Source: an uncultured Erythrobacter sp. (GTDB taxonomy: Bacteria > Pseudomonadota > Alphaproteobacteria > Sphingomonadales > Sphingomonadaceae). Taken from it: a stretch of 64,000 nt of DNA. The notes beneath the pieces were generated by a model. That model worked only from the letters and a program-made list of their open reading frames with translations, was not told where the DNA came from and did not search any database. The position numbers and the translations under genes are program-made. The stretch is taken from the NCBI GenBank assembly GCA_947499505.1, contig CANMOQ010000002.1:310001-374000 (forward strand), given 5' to 3'. Below, piece by piece: positions 35,852 through 44,708 of the stretch; the stretch's first letter is position 1, and every line of letters begins with the position of its first letter.

Positions 35852-35907
35852 GTTAAGGCACCATGCGACTCACCAGAGCGGCCAAAGCCGCCGGATAGGA
35901 GAGAGAC

Positions 35908-37257
35908 ATGGCAACGATTGCGCCGCCAGCGAGCGATCAGAATTCCGCACCTGAATGGCGCACGTCGCCCACCGCGCATGACGCGCTCATGGAGCATTTT
36001 GCCAAGCATCCCGAAGAACGGCTGCAACATCCGCACAAATGGGACGTCAGCCGATCCGACATCTATTACGAAGATCGCTGGCAGCCGATCTTCAAGGAAA
36101 TGCAGGACGCAGGCCCGCTGCATTACATCCCGGAAAGCCCCTATGGCCCCTATTGGGCGGTCGTTGGCCACAAGGCGATCCAGCATATCGAAGCCTTGCC
36201 AGAGGCGTTTTCCTCCAGCTGGGAATATGGCGGCATCACCATTCTGGAGCGGCCAGAAGAAGAAGAGGCGAAGCCGGAAGAAGAGCGATTTGAACTGCCG
36301 ATGTTCATCGCCATGGACCGGCCCAAGCACACCGGACAGCGGCGCACGGTTGCCCCCAAATTCACGCCGAGCGCGATGACCGCAATGGAAGGCGACATCC
36401 GCGCGCGGACCGGCGAATTGCTCGATTCGCTACCGCGCGGCGAAGTGTTTGACTGGGTCGACAAGGTTTCGATCGAACTCACCACGGGCATGCTCGCGCT
36501 ATTGTTCGATTTTCCCTGGGAAGACCGCCGATTGCTGACCTTCTGGTCGGATTGGTCAGGCGATACAGAGCTCGGCTCTATCCGCGAACTCGATGAGTTC
36601 CGGCGCGGCATCCTGCACGAAATGGCGGCCTATTTTCAGCAGCTCTGGGTCAGAAAAACGCAGGAAGAACACGGCGATGATCTGATCTCGATGATGATCC
36701 ATTCCGATGCGATGAACCAGATGAGCCCGCAAGAATTCATGGGCAATCTGGTGCTGCTGATCGTTGGCGGGAACGACACCACCCGCAACACGATGAGCGG
36801 CATTGTCCATTCTTTCGACAAGTTTCCTGATCAGCGCAAATTGTTCGAGGAACAGCCCGAACTGATCCCCAATGCGGTGCAGGAATGCATCCGCTTCCAA
36901 ACGCCGCTGGCACATATGCGCCGGACCTGCATCGAGGACACCGAAGTGTTCGGGCAAACCATCAAGCAGGGCGACAAAGTTGTCCTTTGGTATCTCGGCG
37001 CGAACCGCGAAGAAACGGTGTTTGAAAACCCGCACAAGCTCGACATCACCCGCGATAATGCACGGCGCCATATTGCCTTTGGCTACGGCATTCACCGCTG
37101 CGTCGGGGCGCGGCTCGCCGAATTGCAGCTAAAGGTTTTGCTGGAAGAAATGCACAAACGGCGCATGCGCGTGCATGTCGCCGGCGATGTTGAGCGGGTC
37201 CGCGCGAACTTCGTCCATGGCTTCCGCAAATTGGAAGTCGAAATCACGGAATTCTAG
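35908..37257 (+). CDS. Cytochrome P450, CYP153-like
   Basis: 449 residues. Family marks: VGGNDTTRNTMSG in the I helix (287-299), FQTPLAHMRRT after ExxR (E326-R329), GDKVVLWYLGANRE, and heme loop FGYGIHRCVGARLAELQLK with Cys398. This combination is characteristic of the CYP153 alkane/fatty-acid terminal hydroxylases or their closest relatives. A Glu-rich insert (EEEEAKPEEER, residues 117-127) sits in the B-C region. Good ribosome site (GGAGAGAG) before ATG 35908. Redox partners would be a ferredoxin and the reductase type encoded at 29999. Confidence 0.88.
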   Translation: MATIAPPASDQNSAPEWRTSPTAHDALMEHFAKHPEERLQHPHKWDVSRSDIYYEDRWQPIFKEMQDAGPLHYIPESPYGPYWAVVGHKAIQHIEALPEAFSSSWEYGGITILERPEEEEAKPEEERFELPMFIAMDRPKHTGQRRTVAPKFTPSAMTAMEGDIRARTGELLDSLPRGEVFDWVDKVSIELTTGMLALLFDFPWEDRRLLTFWSDWSGDTELGSIRELDEFRRGILHEMAAYFQQLWVRKTQEEHGDDLISMMIHSDAMNQMSPQEFMGNLVLLIVGGNDTTRNTMSGIVHSFDKFPDQRKLFEEQPELIPNAVQECIRFQTPLAHMRRTCIEDTEVFGQTIKQGDKVVLWYLGANREETVFENPHKLDITRDNARRHIAFGYGIHRCVGARLAELQLKVLLEEMHKRRMRVHVAGDVERVRANFVHGFRKLEVEITEF

Positions 37258-37355
37258 GCGCATTTAACGCGGATTTTTTCGCGAAAAATGTAACCTTTCG
37301 CCGCCTGCGTGCGTATCTAAGTATGACGCAATTCTTAGGACGGACGAGTTTAGCC

Positions 37356-37862
37356 ATGACAGACATCAGACAAGACTTTGTCTCTCACCGCCGCACGTTT
37401 CTCGGCATGATCGGGCTCGGTGCGGCAATGCCTATGCTGGCCGCATGTGGTTCTGCGCCAGCGCAGGCCAAAAGCTTCCCCATCACGCGCAGCGATGCGC
37501 AATGGCGCAAGAGACTGACCCGTGAAGAATATCGCATTCTACGAAAAGCCGGCACGGAGCGCGCCTTCACCTCACCACTCGACAAGGAAAAGCGCAAGGG
37601 CACATTCGTTTGCGCCGGCTGTGGCAACAAGCTCTATTCCTCGGCCACCAAATACGACAGCAAGACCGGCTGGCCGAGCTTTTGGAAGGCCTTACCCGGT
37701 GCGGTGGGCACATCCACAGATTACAAGATCGGCTATCCGCGCACCGAAGTGCACTGCGCCGATTGCGGCGGGCATTTAGGCCATATCTTTGGTGATGGGC
37801 CGAAACCGACCGGTAAACGCCACTGCATCAATGGTGTCGCAATGGACTTTATTCCGGCCTGA
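37356..37862 (+). CDS. msrB: Peptide-methionine (R)-S-oxide reductase, exported
   Basis: Repairs methionine-R-sulfoxide. From ATG 37356, 168 residues with a twin-arginine-like signal (SHRRTFLGMIGLGAAMPM) ending in AACGS, which also reads as a lipobox (Cys31). The MsrB domain has zinc CxxC pairs (CAGC, CADC) and catalytic Cys near residue 157 in RHCINGVAMDF. An in-frame ATG at 37323 would put the signal further in. Export means it works on envelope proteins; msrA elsewhere in the window is also a lipoprotein. Confidence 0.92.
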   Translation: MTDIRQDFVSHRRTFLGMIGLGAAMPMLAACGSAPAQAKSFPITRSDAQWRKRLTREEYRILRKAGTERAFTSPLDKEKRKGTFVCAGCGNKLYSSATKYDSKTGWPSFWKALPGAVGTSTDYKIGYPRTEVHCADCGGHLGHIFGDGPKPTGKRHCINGVAMDFIPA

Positions 37863-37897
37863 TATGAGCGCAGGATCCGCGCGGGAGTAGCGCCGTC

Positions 37898-38530
37898 TTA
37901 TCCGTGATCGAGCAGAACAGGCGCTTGCAGTTCAGCGGCCAGCCGCGCGAATTCGCCCAGTGTGTAAGTGTCGTCAAACACCACGCCATAATGGTTGTCA
38001 CGGCGCCAGCGCACTTTAGCGCGCACCTCTTTTAGGCCTTCGCCTACGAGGGTCACGGTCTGATCAATCGCGAACAAGCCATCGCATTCCAACCGCGCGC
38101 CTTGCTGAGATAGGTTCTCGACAAACGCCTCGTACTTGCCGGCAAGCGTCGCCACCTCGACCGGGAAGTACATGTTCAGCCGCATGCCTCGCTTTGGATA
38201 TTCGCCAGCTTCGTCGATGAGCTTTGCCACATCCACTGAATGGGTGAACTCAAACCCGGCTTCATTGCCGCGCTCCCATACGCTGCGGATCTCATAGATC
38301 GCGCCGCTGGGCATGTGCAGCTCCATCGTTTCGCACGAGGGGAGCTTGTGAAACATGCGAACGCTGATGCCGACTTCAGAGACATCACGAATGACACAGA
38401 CGAATTCGCCCTGACCTGAGATCAGTTTGGCCGCACGAATGAGAATGGTCACCCGCTCTGCGCGGCGCGCGTCATCGACCGCATCTGGTGCGGTGTCGTC
38501 AAATTCAGGCGTTCTTGCCGCGTGATCCAT
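37898..38530 (-). CDS. PilZ-domain protein
   Basis: 210 residues from ATG 38530 (GGAAG upstream; the frame extends to 38578). Two PilZ-like segments are visible: RRAERVTILIRAAKLISGQGEFVCVIRDVSEVGISVRM (partly shown by RRAER and DVSEVGISVRM) and a second NLSQQGARLECDG ... VRWRRDNHYGVVFDD. The Arg-rich N-terminal motif and D/NxSxxG are the c-di-GMP binding elements, although the first motif is degenerate. Likely senses c-di-GMP in motility or surface control. Confidence 0.75.
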   Translation of the reverse strand: MDHAARTPEFDDTAPDAVDDARRAERVTILIRAAKLISGQGEFVCVIRDVSEVGISVRMFHKLPSCETMELHMPSGAIYEIRSVWERGNEAGFEFTHSVDVAKLIDEAGEYPKRGMRLNMYFPVEVATLAGKYEAFVENLSQQGARLECDGLFAIDQTVTLVGEGLKEVRAKVRWRRDNHYGVVFDDTYTLGEFARLAAELQAPVLLDHG

Positions 38531-38703
38531 GCTGCACTTCCGACCTTGTTCGCCAAATCCCCTGGCGCGCCTGCCCATTCAACGGGCCGACTCTAAGGAT
38601 GGGAATAAATCAGATTGGGTTAAGAGCAGGATAACGTTGTCATAGGGGCCTGAAAGAAGGCGACATTCTGTCGGCTCAAAGAGCCGCGTTGCATGGATGA
38701 GAG

Positions 38704-38790
38704 ATGGTGCGGGTGGCGGGACTCGAACCCGCACGATCAAAAGATCAGGGGATTTTAAGTCCCCGGCGTCTACCATTCCGCCACACCCGC
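38704..38790 (-). tRNA. tRNA-Leu (anticodon UAA)
   Basis: The minus strand folds as a complete class II tRNA: acceptor GCGGGTG/CACCCGC, D arm, anticodon stem GGGGA/TCCCC around CTTAAAA (anticodon TAA), a long variable arm (GATC TTTT GATC), T arm GCGGG-TTCGAGT-CCCGC, and an encoded CCA end at 38704-38706. UAA reads Leu codons UUA and UUG. Confidence 0.97.
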
Positions 38791-38911
38791 TCGGCCGCTG
38801 CCCTAGCGAGAGATTTGACGCGCTGCAATGCGCGAGCAGTCATGGACATCAGCGCCGTCTTGCGCCAGCAAAGCGCCGAGCATTCCGGCAGCGAACAGGC
38901 GAGGGCGCACA

Positions 38912-40585
38912 GTGGCAGATGCCAGCGAAGTCATTGAAACGATCCAACCTGCAGTCACGCTGTTGGGGCTGGGAATTGGCGCTGCGCTCGCTTCGCGTGC
39001 CTGCCGCCTTAATCCGATCGTTGGCTATCTGGGCCTAGGGCTCGCCATTGCCGCACTTGGATATAAGGACGCCTTCAGCGGACCGGTTGTCGTCACCCTG
39101 GCAGAGGCCGGGGTGATGTTTCTGCTGTTCAACCTCGGCTTGCACTTCTCGCTCGGCCGGATCAGGGCGGAGGCTCGCAACATCTTTGGTTTTGGCAGCC
39201 TCCAGATGCTGGTCGCTGGCGGCGGGTTTGCGCTGCTCTTTCTCGCCATTGGGCTGCCCACGGAATTCGCGGTCATTGGCGGGTTTGCGATGGGCCTGTC
39301 CTCCACCGCTGTGGTGATCGGCCTGGTGCGAGAACGCGACCAAGAGGATTGCCCGGTGGGCCGTGCCTCGCAATCGATCCTGATCTTTCAGGATATTGCT
39401 GCGATCTTGCTGCTCGTCGCCGCTGGCGCCTTGGGAACGGGCGGCGCGCTGGCGCCGCAATTGGGCATGGCCGGGGCAAAAGCGCTCGCCGCCTTTGCGA
39501 TCGCCGTGCTGTTTGCACGCTATCTGACCGGACCATTGTTTCGCCTGATCGCGCGCGCGGGCAGCTCTGAGGTTTACACCGCAACGGCTTTGTTCATCGC
39601 GCTCGCCGCTGGATATGCGACCGGGATTGCCGGGCTGTCGCTCACGCTCGGGGCATTTCTGGGCGGCATGGCAGTGGCAGATTCGCGCTATCGGATCATG
39701 GTCCAGACAGAGATCGATGCCTTTCGCGGCCTGTTCCTCAGCTTCTTCTTCATCTCGGTTGGCTTGAGCATCGATCCGGTATTGCTGGCGGAAAACTGGG
39801 TGCTGGTGCTCGCCGCGGCGGCGGGCCTCATCACGCTTAAATGCCTTTTCAACGTGCTCGCAGGCCTAGCCAATCGCTGGTCCGTACCCGGCTCGATCCA
39901 GCTTGGCTTTCTATTGGGCCAGGGCAGCGAGTTTGCGTTGGTGTTATTCGCTCTGCCAGCGATCGCAGGACTGATTGAGCCGCGCATGCTGGCAATCTTG
40001 GTGACGGCCATTGCGATCAGCCTGGCGGTCACGCCGTTTATCTCCAATCTTGGCCGGACCTTTGCAGGCAAGCTGCGGACCGGGCCAGCTGATAAGAAAC
40101 TAGCGGGTGATGATGCCCCAGTGGTTATCATCGGCCTTGGCCCATCAGGCCGGGCGGTAGCCGATGCCCTGACGCTCAATGGGATTGGCTACCTTGCGGT
40201 GGAATCGGAAACCGCGCGCTTCGAAATCGCGCTTGCTGACGGCTATCATGTGCATCATGCGATTGCCGCCGACCCGCGCAGTTGGGACGCGCTGGGCATG
40301 GCGAAGCGCGAGGTTGTGCTGGTATCGACCGGTAATGTTCAGATCACCCGCGAGCTCACCCCGCTGGTCGAAGAACGGCTGCCGGATGTACGCCGGGTCG
40401 TTTCCGCGCGCGGTGCGACAGAGGTTGCCGCACTCGGCGAGAGCACCGCGCACATTATCGATGTCACCGCGCAAGGCGGAATTGAGCAGATCGTTGATGC
40501 CGTGTTTTTAGCGCTCGGCGTGGACCGCAAACGGCAAATCGCACCTGGTGAAGACCAAGTGGAAACAATGCAGGACGCAGCATAA
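38912..40585 (+). CDS. CPA2 cation:proton antiporter, Kef/Ybal type, with RCK domain
   Basis: About 557 residues from GTG 38912 (GAGGGCG upstream); the longer frame from 38828 encodes a polar, non-conserved extension. Twelve or so membrane spans to about residue 380, including GLSSTAVVIGLVRERDQ and QSILIFQDIAAILLL typical of KefB/C. A cytoplasmic TrkA-N Rossmann domain follows (VVIIGLGPSGRAVADAL). Exchanges K+ or Na+ for protons. Starts just downstream of, and divergent from, tRNA-Leu. Confidence 0.9.
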   Translation: MADASEVIETIQPAVTLLGLGIGAALASRACRLNPIVGYLGLGLAIAALGYKDAFSGPVVVTLAEAGVMFLLFNLGLHFSLGRIRAEARNIFGFGSLQMLVAGGGFALLFLAIGLPTEFAVIGGFAMGLSSTAVVIGLVRERDQEDCPVGRASQSILIFQDIAAILLLVAAGALGTGGALAPQLGMAGAKALAAFAIAVLFARYLTGPLFRLIARAGSSEVYTATALFIALAAGYATGIAGLSLTLGAFLGGMAVADSRYRIMVQTEIDAFRGLFLSFFFISVGLSIDPVLLAENWVLVLAAAAGLITLKCLFNVLAGLANRWSVPGSIQLGFLLGQGSEFALVLFALPAIAGLIEPRMLAILVTAIAISLAVTPFISNLGRTFAGKLRTGPADKKLAGDDAPVVIIGLGPSGRAVADALTLNGIGYLAVESETARFEIALADGYHVHHAIAADPRSWDALGMAKREVVLVSTGNVQITRELTPLVEERLPDVRRVVSARGATEVAALGESTAHIIDVTAQGGIEQIVDAVFLALGVDRKRQIAPGEDQVETMQDAA

Positions 40586-40634
40586 CGTACAGCGCCGAAG
40601 CGCAGGCCATCACATTACCAATGTCGGTGAATGC

Positions 40635-40916
40635 TTACTCGCCGTTGAGGCGGCGGCGCATTTCCTTGCCTGCCTTAAAGTAAGGCACGCGTTTGGCGGG
40701 GACACTCACAGCCTCGCCAGTGCGCGGATTACGGCCCTGGCGTGCTTCGCGTTCGCGGGTGGAAAACGCCCCGAACCCGCGCAGTTCAACCCGGCCGCCT
40801 TCGGCCAGTCGCTGCGATATTTCGTCAAAGAAAATATCGACGACTTGCTCAATCTCTTCAGCGCGCAGCTCAGGGTTGTCCTTGTGCAGCGCCTGGAGCA
40901 ATTCGGATCTGATCAT
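40635..40916 (-). CDS. ihfB: Integration host factor beta subunit
   Basis: 93-residue HU/IHF DNA-bending protein: MIRSELLQALHKDNPEL at the start, GGRVELRGFGAFSTRERE, and the DNA-intercalating arm RNPRTGEAVSVPAKRVPYFKAGKEMR. ATG at 40916 with AGGAG seven bases upstream fixes the start; the longer open frame to 41036 is not used. Works as a heterodimer with IhfA, encoded elsewhere. Confidence 0.95.
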   Translation of the reverse strand: MIRSELLQALHKDNPELRAEEIEQVVDIFFDEISQRLAEGGRVELRGFGAFSTREREARQGRNPRTGEAVSVPAKRVPYFKAGKEMRRRLNGE

Positions 40917-41151
40917 GTCAAACTCCTGGCATACGTCTTTCAATGACGCCGCCCGCGGGGTCACCCCCAAATTATTACCTAACCCCGACCCGGTGGGTTG
41001 CGATCTATGCAACGCACACTGGCAGAGCGGAGCCATTCCTGCAAGTCAGCGCCGAAATATTACAGATCTGATTAGTCCATTCTGGCACAGTGAGCGAGTC
41101 CAAAGCGCTCAAAATATTGTATTTGCGTGCAAACACTAAGCCCGTATTTGC

Positions 41152-41499
41152 TTAATTTGCCTCTAAAGTGCCCGCGAGTTCCGCCAGATCAATGCCCAAT
41201 CGCTCCATCCGGTTGCGGATTTCTGGCCATTCTTCACGCAAAAACTGTTCGCGTTCGCTTGTACATAGGCGGCCCGCAGCGCCAACAACAACATACATGC
41301 CTACCCCGCGCTGAACCTCGACAAGGCCGTCATTTTGAAATTGCTGATATGCTTTGGCGACCGTCAGCGGGTTAGCCCCCTGCTCCGCCGCGAGCGCTCT
41401 AACCGATGGCAACATCTCCCCTTCCGGGTATTTGCCTTCGATAATGGCGGCGGCGATTTGATCGCGCAGCTTAAGATAAACGGGTCGACTCTGGCTCAT
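41152..41499 (-). CDS. GntR-family regulator, YtrA subfamily
   Basis: 115 residues. Winged HTH: PVYLKLRDQIAAAIIEGKYPEGEMLPSVRALAAEQGANPLTVAKAYQQFQNDGLVEVQRGVGMYVV (read in part as LPSVRALAAEQGANPLTV). Only a short helical tail follows the DNA-binding domain, as in YtrA proteins, which usually control transporter genes. It is divergent from the peptide transporter gene 200 bases away, so that gene and itself are the likely targets. Confidence 0.9.
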   Translation of the reverse strand: MSQSRPVYLKLRDQIAAAIIEGKYPEGEMLPSVRALAAEQGANPLTVAKAYQQFQNDGLVEVQRGVGMYVVVGAAGRLCTSEREQFLREEWPEIRNRMERLGIDLAELAGTLEAN

Positions 41500-41520
41500 A
41501 GGTCCTCGCTAGGTGCGTCA

Positions 41521-41534
41521 GTGACATAATACAC
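41521..41534 (-). promoter_or_regulatory. Possible -10 box and GntR operator
   Basis: On the minus strand GTGTATTATGTCAC is an imperfect palindrome enclosing a TATTAT -10-like hexamer, about 27 bases before the GntR ATG. Overlap of a GTG...CAC repeat with a promoter element suggests autorepression; no clear -35 at standard spacing was found. Confidence 0.35.
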
Positions 41535-41700
41535 TCATGCGCGTCAAGTTCCCGAACAATCCGCTTTTGCTGTGATTTTGCGGCCAGCCGCGCCGCTTTT
41601 GCGTGCAACTAAGACTTCACAGGCGAGAAACAGGCGCTAGGGTGCGCGTCATTCTGGTTCCCTGGGGAGGGCGACCACACAAGAGGGATTACATACTCAA

Positions 41701-43275
41701 ATGGCAACTCAGCAACTTGCTCATGGGGACAGCGCGGGGACTATCCTCGGCCACCCCAAGGGCCTCTTCGTCCTATTCTTTGCCGAAATGTGGGAGCGCT
41801 TTTCCTATTACGGCATGCGCGCTCTGCTTATTTTCTATCTGACCAAGCACTGGCTGTTTTCAGATAGCGATGCTGGCATCATCTACGGCGCTTACACCGC
41901 CTTGGTCTACATCACGCCGGTTGTCGGTGGATATATGGCAGACAAGGTGCTGGGACAGAGAAAGGCGGTGGCCTTTGGCGCTGTTCTGCTGACGCTGGGC
42001 CACTTCTTTATGGCCTTCGAGGGGGAGGCCGCTGCGGGCAACACCGACAATCCGGTGATCTATGTCTTCTGGCTGGCCCTGGCGCTGATCATCGTTGGCT
42101 CAGGCTTCCTGAAAGCGAATATCTCAGTAATCGTTGGACAGCTCTATCCGCGCACCGATGTGCGGCGTGATGGCGCTTACACGATCTTCTACATGGGCAT
42201 TAACCTGGGTGCTGCGCTTGGCTCTTTGCTGTGCGGCTACATCGGTGAGACCTATGGCTGGGCTTACGGCTTTGGCCTCGCAGGGATCGGTATGCTGTTT
42301 GGCCTGCTCGTATTCACCTGGGGCAAGCCAATGCTGCTGGGCCGGGGCGAGCCGCCCAAGCCGTTGGCGAAAGCGACCGAGTGGAAAATGTATGGCATCG
42401 GCGCAGCGCTCGTCGCGATTTGCTGGGCACTCATCCAGTACCAGCAAGTTGTCGGCTGGCTGCTCGGCGTCTTTGGGCTTCTGCTGGTTTCCTATGTGAT
42501 CTTCACATCCGTAACCAAGCTTGACCCAGAAGACCGCGACCGGATTTTCGCAGCGATGTTCTTGATCATCACTTCGATCATCTTCTGGGCATTGTTCGAA
42601 CAAGCAGGCTCGTCGCTCAACTTGTTCACCGATCGCCATGTTGATCGCGGTGGTGTGCCGGCTTCGACATTCCAATCGATCAATGCGATCTACATCATCC
42701 TGCTCGCGCCGCTCTTTGCAACAGCATGGACATGGATGGGGCGCAAAGGTGTGGAACCGTCCTCGCCATTTAAGTTTGGCCTAGGCGTTATTCAGGTCGG
42801 TTTGGGCTTCTTAGTGCTGGTTTGGGGCGCAAGCTCGGTCGGCATAAATGTGCCAACGCCGGTGATCTTCATCTTCCTGATCTACCTGCTGCACACCACG
42901 GGTGAGCTTTGTCTCTCACCTGTTGGCCTATCCGCGATGAACCGCTTGGCGCCTGCACACATGGCATCGCTAATCATGGGCATGTGGTTCTTTGCTTCGG
43001 CAACGGGCAACTTCGCGGCAGGTCTGATCGCAGCCGCCACGGGCGCGGAAGGCGTCGGCGAAGAAGCTGGCAAGCAAGTCGTGCTCGATGTCTACTCGAC
43101 CGTTGGTTGGGTGGCCGTTGCGGTTGGCATCGGCGTGCTGGTCATCAGCCCGCTGATCAAGAAGCTGATGCATCTCGACACGCTGACCGACGACGAAGGT
43201 CTGGCTGGCGCAGCGGAAGCCGGTCTTGAGGCACAAGAGGCAGGCATTCGTCCGGCCACGCGTCCAGCAGAATAA
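41701..43275 (+). CDS. POT (PTR2) family proton-coupled oligopeptide transporter
   Basis: 524 residues, 12-14 membrane spans. The proton-coupling motif ExxERFxYY appears as EMWERFSYYGMRALL at residues 24-38, and the PTR2 signature FYMGINLGAALGSLLCGYIGE in the fifth segment region. Imports di- and tripeptides across the inner membrane. Followed by two amidohydrolases and an FKBP isomerase on the same strand, a peptide or cyclic-amide use locus in outline; a GntR regulator is divergent. Confidence 0.93.
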   Translation: MATQQLAHGDSAGTILGHPKGLFVLFFAEMWERFSYYGMRALLIFYLTKHWLFSDSDAGIIYGAYTALVYITPVVGGYMADKVLGQRKAVAFGAVLLTLGHFFMAFEGEAAAGNTDNPVIYVFWLALALIIVGSGFLKANISVIVGQLYPRTDVRRDGAYTIFYMGINLGAALGSLLCGYIGETYGWAYGFGLAGIGMLFGLLVFTWGKPMLLGRGEPPKPLAKATEWKMYGIGAALVAICWALIQYQQVVGWLLGVFGLLLVSYVIFTSVTKLDPEDRDRIFAAMFLIITSIIFWALFEQAGSSLNLFTDRHVDRGGVPASTFQSINAIYIILLAPLFATAWTWMGRKGVEPSSPFKFGLGVIQVGLGFLVLVWGASSVGINVPTPVIFIFLIYLLHTTGELCLSPVGLSAMNRLAPAHMASLIMGMWFFASATGNFAAGLIAAATGAEGVGEEAGKQVVLDVYSTVGWVAVAVGIGVLVISPLIKKLMHLDTLTDDEGLAGAAEAGLEAQEAGIRPATRPAE

Positions 43276-43292
43276 TAGGAAAACGGGGTAAT

Positions 43293-44708
43293 ATGATGCG
43301 AGCAAAAGCGCTTCTCATGTGTGTGGGGGGCGCTTTTGCGCTCAGCGCCTGCACCGCGGCCGGATCGGGCGAGGGCTCGGTTAAATCGGCCTCTACCGCC
43401 AACACTGGCGATACGCGCACGGAGTTTCTGGGCGAAGACGGCAATGTGCCTTTCCCCTCAACCTACCGCGCCTATCCCGGTGCCGACACTTTGATCATCC
43501 CGACCACCGTTTTTGACGGTGCAGGCGGGCGGATTGACAATGGCTGGGTGCATTTTCGCGATGGCAAGATCGTGGCCGTTGGCGGGCCAAACACTGCTCC
43601 GCCAGACGTCGCCAATGTCGTGGATGGTTCGGACAAATTTGTAACCCCCGGCATCATCGATATTCATTCGCACCTAGGTGATTACCCCACCCCTTCCGTC
43701 CCGGCGCATAGCGATGGCAATGAAGCCACCTCGCCCACCACGCCCGACGTTTGGACCGAGCATTCGGTTTGGCCGCAAGATCCCGGCTTCAGCCGCGCGA
43801 TGGCCAATGGCGGGATCACGTCACTCCAAATCCTGCCCGGCTCTGCCAATCTAATGGGCGGGCGCTCGGTTACGCTGAAAAATGTGCCGAGCCGCACAGT
43901 CCAGGGCATGAAGTTTCCCGGCGCGCCTTACGGCTTCAAAATGGCCTGCGGCGAGAACCCAAAGCGAGTTTACGGCGGACGCGGGCGTAAGCCGTCGACC
44001 CGGATGGGCAATTTCGCGGTCAACCGCCAGACCTGGCTCGACGCGATCGCTTACAGCGAAAACGACGATGCCAAACGCGATCTTGGCAAGGAAACATTGG
44101 TTGGCGTGCTCGACGGCGATATCCTGGTTCACAACCATTGCTACCGCGCGGATGAGATGGCGCTGGTGATGGATATGGCCAAGGAAATGGGCTATAAAGT
44201 CAGCGCATTTCACCACGCCGTTGAGGCCTATAAGATCGGCGATCTGCTGCGCGAAAACGGCGTGTGCAGCGCGATCTGGGCCGATTGGTACGGCTTTAAA
44301 ATGGAAAGCTATGACGGCATTCCGCAAAACGCTGCCTATCTGCAACGCGAAGGTGCCTGCGTGGTCATCCACTCGGACGATGAAAACTCAATCCAGCGTT
44401 TGAACCAAGAGGCCGCGAAAGCGCAGGCCGCTGGCGCGCGCATGGGCGTCAACATCAGCGATGCTGACGTCATCAGCTGGATCACTCTCAACGCAGCTAA
44501 GGCGATGGGCATTGACGATATGACCGGCAGCCTTGAGCCCGGCAAAATGGCCGATGTGGTGCTGTGGAATGGCGATCCGCTGAGCGTCTATTCACGGCCA
44601 GAGAAAGTCTGGGTCGATGGCGCGCTGCTCTACGATGCGAATGATCCGAAACGCAGGCCGGTGAGCGATTTTGAACTTGGCCAGCCCGGTGCAGGAGATG
44701 TGAAATGA
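43293..44708 (+). CDS. Amidohydrolase-superfamily lipoprotein (metal site intact)
   Basis: 471 residues. Signal peptide ending in a lipobox (ALSAC, Cys20), so periplasmic and membrane-anchored. The metal ligands of the amidohydrolase fold are all visible: HxH at 125/127 (IDIHSHLG), His 280/282 (VHNHCY), His 307/308 (AFHHAVEA) and Asp362 (IHSDDENS). C-terminal MTGSLEPGKMADVVLWNGDPL is the usual beta-sandwich end. Resembles imidazolonepropionase-like/prolidase-like hydrolases. Stop overlaps the next ATG (ATGA). Confidence 0.9.
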   Translation: MMRAKALLMCVGGAFALSACTAAGSGEGSVKSASTANTGDTRTEFLGEDGNVPFPSTYRAYPGADTLIIPTTVFDGAGGRIDNGWVHFRDGKIVAVGGPNTAPPDVANVVDGSDKFVTPGIIDIHSHLGDYPTPSVPAHSDGNEATSPTTPDVWTEHSVWPQDPGFSRAMANGGITSLQILPGSANLMGGRSVTLKNVPSRTVQGMKFPGAPYGFKMACGENPKRVYGGRGRKPSTRMGNFAVNRQTWLDAIAYSENDDAKRDLGKETLVGVLDGDILVHNHCYRADEMALVMDMAKEMGYKVSAFHHAVEAYKIGDLLRENGVCSAIWADWYGFKMESYDGIPQNAAYLQREGACVVIHSDDENSIQRLNQEAAKAQAAGARMGVNISDADVISWITLNAAKAMGIDDMTGSLEPGKMADVVLWNGDPLSVYSRPEKVWVDGALLYDANDPKRRPVSDFELGQPGAGDVK

